Part shown: positions 1 to 7,710 of the stretch, piece after piece | Numbering within the stretch: position 1 is the stretch's first letter | Layout: every line of letters begins with the position of its first letter | NCBI RefSeq assembly: GCF_913055755.1 | Contig: NZ_CAJXKH010000042.1 | Location: 1-32,046 of the forward strand | Origin: an uncultured Microbulbifer sp. | Lineage (GTDB): Bacteria; Pseudomonadota; Gammaproteobacteria; Pseudomonadales; Cellvibrionaceae | Length of the DNA stretch: 32,046 bases | Reading direction: 5' to 3' | Notes under the pieces: generated by a model | The model's input: the letters and a program-made list of their open reading frames with translations, nothing else | What the model was told of the DNA's origin: nothing | Database searches by the model: none | Translations under genes and position numbers: made by a program

Positions 1-451
1 AAGCCGCGACCGCGGACGACATCCACAAGCGGGAATTGGTATCTACATTGGCCGTGCCGATAAACCCTTTCATCAGCTTGTTGGCAACGTAATAATCTTC
101 CGTCAGCAACTGCCCGGACAGATAAAAAGCCACCGAATCCGGCCCATGCTCGTCGATCGTCTCTCGCAAATTCGAAGCGGCAAAATCCAGCGCGGTTTCC
201 CAGTCGCAATCCTCGCCATGCAAACGTGGCTTCAACAGGCGCCCGTGGTTACCCAGGGTATCTGCCAGGGAAGAACCTTTGACACACAGCTTGCCCTTGT
301 TGGCCGGGTGCTGGTCGTCACCCTGAATGCGGATCACTTCCTCGCCGCCGCCAGGCTGCAACTCCCGCGTCGCCGCCACCCCACAGCCCACACCGCAATA
401 CGGACAGGTAGTACAGGATTTACGGGCACTGAACAGTTCGGTTAAAGCCAT
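1..451 (-). CDS. nasA: Assimilatory nitrate reductase, catalytic subunit (5' part only)
   Basis: The reverse strand encodes the first 150 residues of a molybdopterin nitrate reductase; the rest lies beyond the left edge. I start it at the ATG at 449-451, shortly before the Cys-rich N-terminus. The motif CPYCGVGC (Cys16, Cys19, Cys23) plus Cys56 in GKLCVKG is the usual C-x2-C-x3-C...C set for the N-terminal [4Fe-4S] cluster of the NasA/NapA/FdhF family. The family reduces nitrate to nitrite in the cytoplasm using Mo-bis-MGD. The gene lies 44 bp downstream of nirD and is the last visible member of the nirB-nirD-nasA run, so its nitrite would be passed to NirBD. A formate dehydrogenase alpha subunit would have a similar N-terminus, but the nirBD, narK and nasTS context strongly favours NasA. 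Confidence 0.9.
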   Translation of the reverse strand, partial: MALTELFSARKSCTTCPYCGVGCGVAATRELQPGGGEEVIRIQGDDQHPANKGKLCVKGSSLADTLGNHGRLLKPRLHGEDCDWETALDFAASNLRETIDEHGPDSVAFYLSGQLLTEDYYVANKLMKGFIGTANVDTNSRLWMSSAVAA

Positions 452-495
452 CTTTCACTGCTTATCGGTTGCTGGTCGTTTGGACGGTTACGTGC

Positions 496-852
496 TTACT
501 GATCGAGCTTGATCAGCACCTCATCGCCTTCAAAGGCAACCGGATAGACCGCCAGCTGAATATCCTCTTCCTCCAGGCACTGCCCATCGGTGAGGCGATA
601 ATGCTGCTTGTACAGCGGTGAAGCCACGGTCAGCACATCGTCGATCTCCGCCACAATGCCACGGCCAATCACGCCGGCCTTGGCGACAGGATCCCAGTTA
701 TCAATGGCGTACAACTGGGGCTCCTGCTCGGGTAAAAAAAACAGGGCAATCTGGTGATCACCCACAAGAGCACACACTCCGGATTCGGCTACAAGATCTG
801 ATCGCTTGCAGACTTGCAGCCACTCGGTGCGGGTTATGGCAACTTCGCTCAT
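496..852 (-). CDS. nirD: Nitrite reductase [NAD(P)H] small subunit
   Basis: This 118-residue protein has the usual NirD length and fold signature: GVCALVGDHQIALFF near residues 26-40, then YAIDNWDP, and SPLYKQHYRLTDGQCLEEE in the second half. NirD has a Rieske-like beta fold but, as in E. coli NirD, the Cys and His ligands of a true Rieske cluster are absent, so it is structural or regulatory rather than redox active. It partners NirB in reducing nitrite to ammonium in the cytoplasm. It is followed after 44 bp by nasA. It is separated from nirB by 269 bp holding two palindromic repeats, which is unusual because nirB and nirD normally almost touch. Confidence 0.95.
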   Translation of the reverse strand: MSEVAITRTEWLQVCKRSDLVAESGVCALVGDHQIALFFLPEQEPQLYAIDNWDPVAKAGVIGRGIVAEIDDVLTVASPLYKQHYRLTDGQCLEEEDIQLAVYPVAFEGDEVLIKLDQ

Positions 853-924
853 TTTGGTTCTCCACTATGGTGGTGGTGAAATTTTTAAAAGTTGTGTTCT
901 TTTTTCCAGTTCCGGGGGAGCTGG

Positions 925-944
925 ATTCTGGCGTTCGCCAGAAT
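925..944. repeat. Perfect short palindrome in the nirB-nirD gap
   Basis: ATTCTGGCG-TT-CGCCAGAAT is a perfect 9-bp stem with a 2-nt loop. It looks like the short dispersed intergenic palindromes common in gammaproteobacteria. It has no adjacent T-tract, so a terminator role is unlikely. It lies 73 bp before nirD in the direction of transcription. Confidence 0.6.
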
Positions 945-988
945 GACGAATACTTGACTTGATACGGAGTCAAACTCTTCGATGCGAA

Positions 989-1100
989 GGTGGAGTGCCG
1001 GGTGTAAGGTTTCAGGAGCGTCGGCGACAGGGACGTCGCCGCCGCAGCGTACAGGGACGTATTCACAGCGGTCCTGAAACCTTACACCCGGTGCTCCACC
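989..1100. repeat. Modular palindromic element A (29-bp arms)
   Basis: The arms 989-1017 and 1072-1100 are inverted copies, 27 of 29 bases matching. Between them lies a 6-bp hairpin (1023-1040, GGCGAC/GTCGCC) with loop AGGGAC, then a second copy of the decamer ACAGGGACGT (1027-1036 and 1051-1060) leading into CAGGGACGTATTCACAGCG. Element B at 5772-5871 has the same plan: outer arms, a hairpin with loop AGGGAC, and a related core. A function cannot be assigned; it would form a long stem in the nirB-nirD message. Confidence 0.75.
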
Positions 1101-1121
1101 GCCACCGGGATAGCAAAAGGA

Positions 1122-3650
1122 TTAGGCCGGCTCGGCGATCTTGACGATTTCCTCTTCGGTCGCCGGACGGCGTTGTTTGCGCTCTTCGACGAAGACGATT
1201 TTCTCGTCCTTCACATCGGTATTCACAAACTGGCGGAAGCGCTTCAGCATCTCCGGATCATTGATCGCCGTCTTCCACTCACACTGGTAAGTGCCGACCA
1301 CATTCGCCATCTGCCGCTCCAGCTCCTCGCCGATGCCCAACTTGTCCTCGATCACCACCTCGCGTAGATAATCCAGACCGCCTTCCAGGTTCTCCAGCCA
1401 CACCGAAGTCCGCTGCAGCTTGTCTGCCGTACGCACATAGAACATCAGCACACGGTCGATATATTTGATCAGCGTCTCGTCATCCAGATCCGTGGCAAAC
1501 AGATCCGCATGGCGCGGGCGCATACCGCCGTTACCGCACACATACAGGTTCCATCCGTTCTCGGTGGCAATCACCCCGATATCCTTACTCTGTGCTTCCG
1601 CACACTCGCGGGTACAACCGGAAACCGCCATCTTGATCTTGTGCGGCGAGCGCAGGCCCTTGTAACGGTTCTCCACCGTCAGCGCCATGCTCACACTGTC
1701 CTGTACCCCGAAGCGACACCAGGTACTGCCCACACAGGACTTCACCGTACGCAGGGATTTACCGTAAGCGTGGCCGGTTTCGAAACCCGCATCGGTCAGC
1801 TCGCGCCAGATCTCCGGTAGTTCTTCAAGACGGGCACCGAACAGGTCGATACGCTGACCGCCGGTAATCTTGGTATACAGGTCGTACTTCTTCGCCACCT
1901 GACCGAGCACAATCAGCTTGTCCGGTGTAATCTCGCCGCCGGCAATACGCGGAACCACGGAATAGGTACCGTTTTTCTGCATATTTGCCATAAAGGTATC
2001 GTTGGTGTCCTGCAGGCCAACGTGGGGTTTCTTGTGGATATGTTCATTCCACAGGGAAGCAAAAATCGACGCGGCGGTGGGCTTGCAGATTTCACAGCCC
2101 TTGCCGGAACCGTGCTTGTGCAGCAGCTCGTCGAAGGTCTTGATCTCCTCCACCTGCACCATGTGGAAAATTTCCTGGCGGGTGTAGGGGAAGTGCGGGC
2201 ACAGGTCGTTGTTCACTTCCACGCCCAGCGCCGCCAGCTCTGTATCCACCACATTTTTCAGCAGCGCGGAACAGCCGCCGCAGCCGGTGGAAGCCTTGGT
2301 CGCATCCTTTACATCGCCGAGCGAGCAGCAGCCACCCTGTACCGCACCGACGATATCGCCCTTGCTCACGTTGTGGCAGGAACAGATGGTGGCGGTGTCC
2401 GGTAGCGCGCCCGCACCCAGAGTCGGCGCCGCACCGTCCAGTGCCGGCAGGATCAGCTGCTCCGGGTGCTCCGGCAGATCCATATCGTTCAGGTGGTATT
2501 GCAGCAGGGTGTCGTAATCGCCGGTATCGCCCACCAGCACCGCGCCGCGCAGTTTCTTGCCGTCGCGGTCGGTGATCATGCGCTTGTATACACCGGTCTG
2601 CTCGTCGACAAAGGTAATCGCCGCGGAGCCTTCCGTACGACCGTGGGCGTCGCCGATGGAGCCCACGTCCACGCCCAGCAATTTCAGTTTGGTGCTCATG
2701 TCCGCACCGTTGAACTCCGCCGCCTCGCCGCACAGCAGGGAAACCGCGGTGCGCGCCATGGTGTAGCCGGGGGCGACCAGACCGAAGATACGGTTGTCGA
2801 ACAGGGCACACTCGCCGATAGCGAAAATATTCTTGTCGGAAGTGCGGCACTGGTTGTCGACCACGATACCGCCGCGCTCGCCCAGGGCGATGCCGGCAGA
2901 ATTCGCCAGCTTGTCTTCCGGGCGAATGCCGGCGGAGAACACGATCAGGTCGGTGACCAGTTCCTTGTCACCCTTGAACTGCATACGCAGGCGACCGCCG
3001 TCGACTTCTTCGATCAGCTCGGTGGCGGTGCTGGTGTGGACCGTCACGCCCAGCTCTTCGATCTTTTCCCGCAGCAGATTGGAGCCGCCCTCATCCAGCT
3101 GAACGGACATCAGGCCCGGGGCGAATTCCACCACATGGGCTTCGAGGCCCAGCTGCTTCAGCGCATTGGCCGCTTCCAGCCCCAGCAGGCCGCCGCCCAC
3201 TACCACACCAATCTTGCCGTCCTTCGCCGCGGCCTGGATCTTGTCGAGGTCTTCCAGGGTGCGGTAGACGAAGCACTTGTCGTGCTCGTGGCCGGGGATT
3301 GGCGGTACAAAAGGATAGGAACCGGTGGCAAGCACCAGGTGATCGTAGGGTTCGCTGGCGCCGCTGGCGGAGGTGACGATTTTCGCTTCGCGGTCGATAG
3401 CCACCGCCGCATCGTTCAGGCGCAGGTCGTAGCCCCATTCGCGATACTGCTCCACCTTGCCCATGGCCAGGTCGTCCGCGGTGCGGCCGCCAAAGTATTC
3501 AGAGAGGTGAACCCGGTCGTAGGCGGGACGGGGTTCGGCGCAGAACACCAGCACATCGAACATTTCCCGCTCGGAGCGATTTGCCAGTTGTTCCAGGAAG
3601 TGGTGACCCACCATGCCGTTGCCGATGACGACGATTTTTTGCTTAACCAT
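1122..3650 (-). CDS. nirB: Nitrite reductase [NAD(P)H] large subunit
   Basis: This 842-residue protein has the standard NirB layout. An N-terminal FAD/NAD(P) oxidoreductase half (about residues 1-400) starts VVIGNGMVGHHFLEQL and has a second dinucleotide motif VVVGGGLLGLEAAN. A BFD-type [2Fe-2S] domain follows from about residue 420 (CSC then CGGC). The C-terminal sirohaem/[4Fe-4S] domain has CVGSTWC and CTRECAE (C-x5-C and C-x3-C, roughly residues 640-685). The enzyme reduces nitrite to ammonium with NAD(P)H in the cytoplasm. It starts at the ATG at 3648-3650 behind only a weak purine-rich ribosome site. A sigma-54-type promoter lies about 140 bp upstream (3803-3817). NirD and NasA follow downstream. 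Confidence 0.97.
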   Translation of the reverse strand: MVKQKIVVIGNGMVGHHFLEQLANRSEREMFDVLVFCAEPRPAYDRVHLSEYFGGRTADDLAMGKVEQYREWGYDLRLNDAAVAIDREAKIVTSASGASEPYDHLVLATGSYPFVPPIPGHEHDKCFVYRTLEDLDKIQAAAKDGKIGVVVGGGLLGLEAANALKQLGLEAHVVEFAPGLMSVQLDEGGSNLLREKIEELGVTVHTSTATELIEEVDGGRLRMQFKGDKELVTDLIVFSAGIRPEDKLANSAGIALGERGGIVVDNQCRTSDKNIFAIGECALFDNRIFGLVAPGYTMARTAVSLLCGEAAEFNGADMSTKLKLLGVDVGSIGDAHGRTEGSAAITFVDEQTGVYKRMITDRDGKKLRGAVLVGDTGDYDTLLQYHLNDMDLPEHPEQLILPALDGAAPTLGAGALPDTATICSCHNVSKGDIVGAVQGGCCSLGDVKDATKASTGCGGCSALLKNVVDTELAALGVEVNNDLCPHFPYTRQEIFHMVQVEEIKTFDELLHKHGSGKGCEICKPTAASIFASLWNEHIHKKPHVGLQDTNDTFMANMQKNGTYSVVPRIAGGEITPDKLIVLGQVAKKYDLYTKITGGQRIDLFGARLEELPEIWRELTDAGFETGHAYGKSLRTVKSCVGSTWCRFGVQDSVSMALTVENRYKGLRSPHKIKMAVSGCTRECAEAQSKDIGVIATENGWNLYVCGNGGMRPRHADLFATDLDDETLIKYIDRVLMFYVRTADKLQRTSVWLENLEGGLDYLREVVIEDKLGIGEELERQMANVVGTYQCEWKTAINDPEMLKRFRQFVNTDVKDEKIVFVEERKQRRPATEEEIVKIAEPA

Positions 3651-3802
3651 AATCTCTGCCGTTGCTGTCTGAAGTTCACGGCAGGAAGGAGGAAGTGGGG
3701 CGGGCAGTGGTCAGCGCAGCACGGACGTCCCCTCTTCTCTGCCGAAGAGTTTCAGGCGCCGTTGCCTTGCTAGTAGAAAAGTCGAATTGTGACAAAAGAT
3801 AT

Positions 3803-3817
3803 TCAAACTCTGTGCCA
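3803..3817 (-). promoter_or_regulatory. Sigma-54-type promoter of nirB-nirD-nasA
   Basis: On the reverse strand the sequence reads TGGCAC-AGAGT-TTGA, a perfect -24 element and a one-mismatch -12 element at the correct 5-nt spacing. The narK promoter has the same TTGAAT at -12. Transcription would start near 3791, giving a 140-nt leader. That leader has a 6-bp hairpin (CTCTTC/GAAGAG) but no T-tract terminator, so this operon appears to lack the attenuator seen upstream of narK and the porin. Confidence 0.6.
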
Positions 3818-3935
3818 ACTAACAAAATACCCCGGAGAATGGCGGGAAGCCGCAAGGTTTGTGGGGATAGGTGTCGGCAGTAGAGCTCGGGGCAGGTCAC
3901 AGTGGCCAGACCCGGACCTGCCTTATGACTGTATG

Positions 3936-3952
3936 TGCGCGAATTCGGTGCG
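3936..3952. promoter_or_regulatory. NtrC-like enhancer site upstream of nirB
   Basis: TGCGC-GAATTC-GGTGCG fits the dyad known for NtrC, TGCAC-N6-GGTGCA, with two A-to-G changes placed symmetrically. It lies about 150 bp upstream of the predicted nirB start point, a usual enhancer distance, in the gap after the kinase stop codon. This is a visual match without a computed score. Confidence 0.45.
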
Positions 3953-3988
3953 CGCCAGGTATAAACGCCCTAAGTTGGCACTTTGCGC

Positions 3989-5680
3989 TCAGAGCAGGTG
4001 CAGCAGATGGGAAAGTAGCAACAGCAGTGCCACCAGTTGCCAGAACAGCAGCGGATTGCGCTCCATCAATGGCGGCTTCTCCTTGCGGGAGAGCTTCTGA
4101 TTTGGCGTGCTCAGGTCGTGGACGAATTCCGACAGCGCCGGATAGCGGTACTTCGGGTCCGGCGCGCAGGCCTTGCGCAGCGCGTCGTCGATCCAGGCCG
4201 GCATATCCTGGCGCCACTGGCGGGCACTGATATAGCGCATGCTGGCATAGTTCTTCAGCTGGAAGTGACTGCTGCCGAAGCGCTCCTTGTAAGGGTAGTG
4301 CCCGGTCAGCATCTCGTACGCGATTACCCCAAGGGAAAAAATATCCGAGCGGTGGCTGGCGGCATCACCAAAGAAATATTCCGGCGCGCAGTAATTCTTG
4401 CTTCCCGGCGGCGCACTGTCCTGGTAATGCAGCAGTTCCTGCAACCCCGCCGCATTGGCCCCGCCCAGGTCAATCAGCTTGAGGCGACCTTTGGCGTCCA
4501 CCATGATGTTTTCGGGCTTCAGGTCCCCGTGCACAATCTCCAGTCGCTGCAGGCGGCGCAGCGCGCTCACCAACTGCTGCACCAGGTTGCGCACCTGTTC
4601 TGCCGGGGGTTGCGGGTTCAGCTGCATCCACTGCCGCAAATTCTGCCCGTCCACATATTCCATCACATGGTAGAGAAACTGCCGTTGCTTTTTCGGGGGG
4701 AATATTTTCACGATACCCGGATGATCCACCCGGCGCCCGGTCCACTCCTCGGCAATAAAGCGCTCGATATAGGCCGGGTCATCATTGAAATTTTCCGACG
4801 GCGCCTTCAGTGCCAGCAACGCACCGGAATCCATATCCCGCACCAGGTACAGATAACTGCGGCTGCTGGCATGCAGCTCCTGCAGCACCTCGTAACCGTC
4901 AAGCTTATTGCCCGGCGTCAACGGAGGGGGAAACGGCAGCTGACTGGTAGCCACCAGCAGATCATCCGAATCCAATTGTTCGACCGCGTTCACCCGGCAC
5001 AGCGCCAGGCTCAGATTGTCCTTGCTACCGTTATCCAGCGCCGCCCGAATCAGCGGTTGCGCCGCGTCCAGCTGGTGTGTTGCCAGTAGATCGGCGAACT
5101 GTGCGCTTGGCAGGAAATCGTGAATCCCGTCCGTCGTTACACAGAACAGGTCCCCCGGTTCCACCGGCTCGCGGCGATAATCCACCTCGATATGCGCATC
5201 CATCCCCAGCGCCCGACTGAGAAAAGTGCGCCCCGGCCCCAGCGTGCGCGCGTGATCCCGGGTCAGGCACTCCAGCCGGCCATCGCGCAGGCGATAAATC
5301 CGGGAATCCCCGATATGAATCAGGTGCGCCGTCGCCCCTTTCACAACCAGCGCCGAAAACGTCGTCAACCAGCCCCGCTGCACCTCATCCGCACCGCCGC
5401 TCTGGCGATACAGCCAACCGTTCAGCGCCTGCAACACCCGCGCCGCCGCCTGCTTCACCGACCAGGAATCCGGCGTACTGTAATAGTCGGAAAGAAATCC
5501 GCTCACCGCCGCCCGCGCCGCCGCACCACCAGCCTCCGCACTGCCCACCCCATCCGCAATCACCGCCAGCGAACCGCGATACCGCGCCTCGCTACCTTTA
5601 GCCTGATACACCGCCACGGCATCATCGTTATACGCCCGCTGGCCGCACTCGGTGGCGGTGGCGAATTGTAGCATTTCCAT
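3989..5680 (-). CDS. PP2C-type phosphatase / Ser-Thr protein kinase fusion, tail-anchored
   Basis: The preferred start is the ATG at 5678-5680 (MEMLQFATATE), giving 563 residues; an upstream TTG at 5734 would add 18 low-complexity residues. Residues 1 to about 235 are a PP2C phosphatase, with ADGVGSAEAGG (Asp43), TTDGIHDFL and SKDNLSLA carrying the metal-binding acidic residues. Residues of about 255-515 are a Hanks-type kinase: HGDLKPEN (near 384) replaces HRDLKPEN, DLG replaces DFG, and APEYFFGD ends the activation segment. The last 20 residues are a hydrophobic tail (LLFWQLVALLLLLSHLLHLL) without a following domain, so both catalytic domains should face the cytoplasm. A kinase gene is found at the same place, beside nirB and the nitrate transporter, in Pseudomonas nitrate clusters. 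Its substrate is unknown; NarK, NasS/NasT or the reductase are reasonable guesses from location only. Confidence 0.88.
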   Translation of the reverse strand: MEMLQFATATECGQRAYNDDAVAVYQAKGSEARYRGSLAVIADGVGSAEAGGAAARAAVSGFLSDYYSTPDSWSVKQAAARVLQALNGWLYRQSGGADEVQRGWLTTFSALVVKGATAHLIHIGDSRIYRLRDGRLECLTRDHARTLGPGRTFLSRALGMDAHIEVDYRREPVEPGDLFCVTTDGIHDFLPSAQFADLLATHQLDAAQPLIRAALDNGSKDNLSLALCRVNAVEQLDSDDLLVATSQLPFPPPLTPGNKLDGYEVLQELHASSRSYLYLVRDMDSGALLALKAPSENFNDDPAYIERFIAEEWTGRRVDHPGIVKIFPPKKQRQFLYHVMEYVDGQNLRQWMQLNPQPPAEQVRNLVQQLVSALRRLQRLEIVHGDLKPENIMVDAKGRLKLIDLGGANAAGLQELLHYQDSAPPGSKNYCAPEYFFGDAASHRSDIFSLGVIAYEMLTGHYPYKERFGSSHFQLKNYASMRYISARQWRQDMPAWIDDALRKACAPDPKYRYPALSEFVHDLSTPNQKLSRKEKPPLMERNPLLFWQLVALLLLLSHLLHLL

Positions 5681-5771
5681 CGGGTGAGTTTCTGGCCTTT
5701 TGGCAGAAGGTTTAGGTTTGCAGGTGGTAGTCAATAGGTTCGGTATTTATCTGATGGTTAATGTTAAGGCA

Positions 5772-5871
5772 GGGGCTGGCGACCCTTTGCCGGACTGTCG
5801 AAAAGAGGGACCTTTTCGACAAGCCCCCAGGGATGGGTTTACGGCGTGTCCGGCAAAGGGTTGCCAGCTCC
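5772..5871. repeat. Modular palindromic element B (24-bp arms)
   Basis: Arms 5772-5795 and 5848-5871 are inverted copies with two differences. Inside is a perfect 10-bp hairpin (5796-5805 with 5812-5821) whose loop is AGGGAC, then CAGGGATGGGTTTACGGCG, which matches 14 of 19 bases of the core of element A. It fills most of the narK-kinase gap, so any narK-kinase transcript would carry it as a large stem. Confidence 0.75.
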
Positions 5872-5912
5872 TGGCGCCCGGATATCTATTCGGGGCACCA
5901 ACGGAATTACAA

Positions 5913-7379
5913 TCAGGCTACGTCAATCAGAGAAACACTGCCATCCGGCATCACCTCGGCCATCTGGCCTTCCGGCTCTTCCAGGAACAGCAGGGTCACA
6001 AAACCCAGCACCGCGGTACAGGCAATCACCAGGAAAAACGTCTGGTATGAAACCATGCTCAGAATGGTCAGGTAAAACACCGCACCCACATTACCATAGG
6101 CACCGGTCATCCCCGCAATCTGCCCCGTCAGCCGGCGCTTGATCAGCGGCACCACCGCAAACACCGCCCCCTCACCAGACTGCACAAAGAAAGAACAGGC
6201 CATCGCCGCAGCTACCGCCAGATACAGCGGCCACTCCGAATCGATCATACTCATCGTCAGGTAGCCCACCGCCAGCCCCGCAGTCAGAATCAACAGCGTA
6301 GACTTGCGGCCAAAGCGGTCACTGATCAGCCCGCCCGCCGGGCGCGACATCAGATTCATAAACGCATAGGCCGAAGCTACCAGACCCGCCTTCACCGGAT
6401 CCAGGGTAAACGTCTCCGAGAAAAATAGCGGCAACATAGAAATTACCGCAAGTTCAGAACCGAATGTCGCAAAGTACAGAATATTCAGCACCGCCACCTG
6501 CTTGAACTTGTAACGGTGAATCGGCTCCGGCAGCTTTACGAACACCTCCTTGTTGATGTCGTAACACTTCTTCGCATCGTAGAAATACAGCGCCGCCAGC
6601 GCCACATAAATCGCAATCGCCACCGGCTGTGCCAGCATCGCCACACCGTTGGGAGAGAGCTTCCAGGTCAGCAGCGCCAGCGCCGCATACATCGGCAGCT
6701 TCATGATCAGCAGCAGGATAAAGTCCGACGGGCTGGAAACCTCCATACCGCCGATTTTTTTCGGTTTGAAATAGGTGCTGCCCTTCGGGGTATCGGTTAC
6801 CGAGTGGTAATAGATAAAACTGAATACCAGCGCCAGAACCCCGGTAATACCGATCGCATAGCGCCAGCCATCCGCGCCACCGAACAGCAGTGCAATGGTC
6901 GGCAGGGTCATGGCGCCGGCCGCAGAACCGAAATTGCCCCAGCCTCCATAGATCCCCTCAGCGGTACCCAGCTGCCTGGCCGGAAACCACTCGGAAACCA
7001 TGCGAATGCCGATAACAAAGCCGGCACCGATAAAGCCCAGAAGGAAACGGCCGATAGCGGCCTGAATAAAGTTGTCCGCCAGCGCAAAAATGAAACAGGG
7101 AATACTGCCTACCGCCAGCAGCAGGGAATAGGTCAACCGCGGACCGTACTTGTCGGTAAGCATACCGATGATCACCCGCGCCGGAATGGTCAGCGCCACG
7201 TTCAGGATCAGCAGGGTTTTGACCTGGTCCTTGGTCAGCGACAGGCTGTCGGCAATGGCCACCAGCAGGGGGGCGTGGTTGAACCAGGCGAAAAAGGTAA
7301 TGAAAAAAGCCATCCACGTGAGGTGGAGGACCTTGATCTTTCCCTTGAAGGAAAACAAATTGAGAGATTCTGAGGACAT
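5913..7379 (-). CDS. narK: Nitrate/nitrite transporter of the major facilitator superfamily
   Basis: This 488-residue protein has about 12 hydrophobic segments. It carries the NarK/NasA-family signature [19 protein letters not shown] followed by [12 protein letters not shown], with the Arg in [12 protein letters not shown] typical of nitrate-binding helix 2. It would import nitrate across the inner membrane for NasA. The start is the ATG at 7377-7379, preceded by a GGAAAG ribosome site. The gene sits behind a sigma-54-type promoter at 7565-7579 and a leader ending in an attenuator-type terminator at 7418-7458. The kinase/phosphatase gene follows after 232 bp. Whether it is a nitrate/proton symporter or a nitrate/nitrite exchanger cannot be told here; the assimilatory setting favours uptake. 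Confidence 0.93.
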   Translation of the reverse strand: MSSESLNLFSFKGKIKVLHLTWMAFFITFFAWFNHAPLLVAIADSLSLTKDQVKTLLILNVALTIPARVIIGMLTDKYGPRLTYSLLLAVGSIPCFIFALADNFIQAAIGRFLLGFIGAGFVIGIRMVSEWFPARQLGTAEGIYGGWGNFGSAAGAMTLPTIALLFGGADGWRYAIGITGVLALVFSFIYYHSVTDTPKGSTYFKPKKIGGMEVSSPSDFILLLIMKLPMYAALALLTWKLSPNGVAMLAQPVAIAIYVALAALYFYDAKKCYDINKEVFVKLPEPIHRYKFKQVAVLNILYFATFGSELAVISMLPLFFSETFTLDPVKAGLVASAYAFMNLMSRPAGGLISDRFGRKSTLLILTAGLAVGYLTMSMIDSEWPLYLAVAAAMACSFFVQSGEGAVFAVVPLIKRRLTGQIAGMTGAYGNVGAVFYLTILSMVSYQTFFLVIACTAVLGFVTLLFLEEPEGQMAEVMPDGSVSLIDVA

Positions 7380-7417
7380 GGTCTTTCCTGTCGGGTCGTA
7401 ACGCTACCCGCAGGCAT

Positions 7418-7458
7418 AAAAAAAGCCCACGGGTACAGCGAGGCTGTAGCCGGTGGAC
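7418..7458 (-). terminator. Attenuator terminator in the narK leader
   Basis: On the reverse strand, arms 7444-7458 and 7425-7438 form a long stem (one bulge, one mismatch) around loop CCTCG, followed by seven T residues (7424-7418). It lies 39 bp before the narK ATG and inside its leader, so it would stop transcription unless relieved. Confidence 0.8.
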
Positions 7459-7513
7459 TTCGTTGTCCGCGATATTGCAGTTGAAAGCTGGAAACCATTG
7501 CCCGCATCGGCAA
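7455..7513 (-). promoter_or_regulatory. Putative NasT (ANTAR) RNA target in the narK leader
   Basis: On the reverse strand, GGAC-AACGAA-GUCC (7468-7455) is a hairpin with a hexaloop having A at position 1 and G at position 4, as known for ANTAR targets. Its 3' arm GUCC is also the first part of the terminator 5' arm, so hairpin and terminator exclude each other. An upstream hairpin UUGCC-GAUGCG-GGCAA (7513-7498) also has a hexaloop with G at position 4 but lacks A at position 1, and the 29-nt spacing is longer than usual. I judged the pairing by eye. Confidence 0.6.
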
Positions 7514-7564
7514 GCACCGGAAAACCGCAGGTGCCGGGTTTCCACTTCCTCATATATTGAATAT

Positions 7565-7579
7565 TCAAGATTTGTGCCA
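7565..7579 (-). promoter_or_regulatory. Sigma-54-type promoter of narK
   Basis: The reverse strand reads TGGCAC-AAATC-TTGA: a perfect -24 box, correct 5-nt spacing, and a -12 box with one mismatch. Transcription would begin near 7554 and run through about 135 nt of leader to the attenuator. The region just upstream is dyad-rich (GCACACCGCACC / GGGGTGCGC) but does not match the NtrC spacing well. Confidence 0.6.
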
Positions 7580-7710
7580 TTGCTGTGCGCACCCCGCATT
7601 GCGGTGCGGTGTGCGCTATATGGCGGGGCGCGGGGGCCGATTCAAAGTAGAAGGGGGCGTCGCAGCCCCAAGCTGGTGATTCCGGTGCACCCCATGGGCG
7701 CGCCGTGCCA

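Noticed and set aside
496..852. NirD as a redox-active Rieske protein
   Set aside because: The Cys and His cluster ligands are missing, as in other NirD proteins.
2466..3773. 435-codon forward open frame opposite nirB
   Set aside because: Antisense shadow of nirB; the sense strand has complete cofactor motifs.
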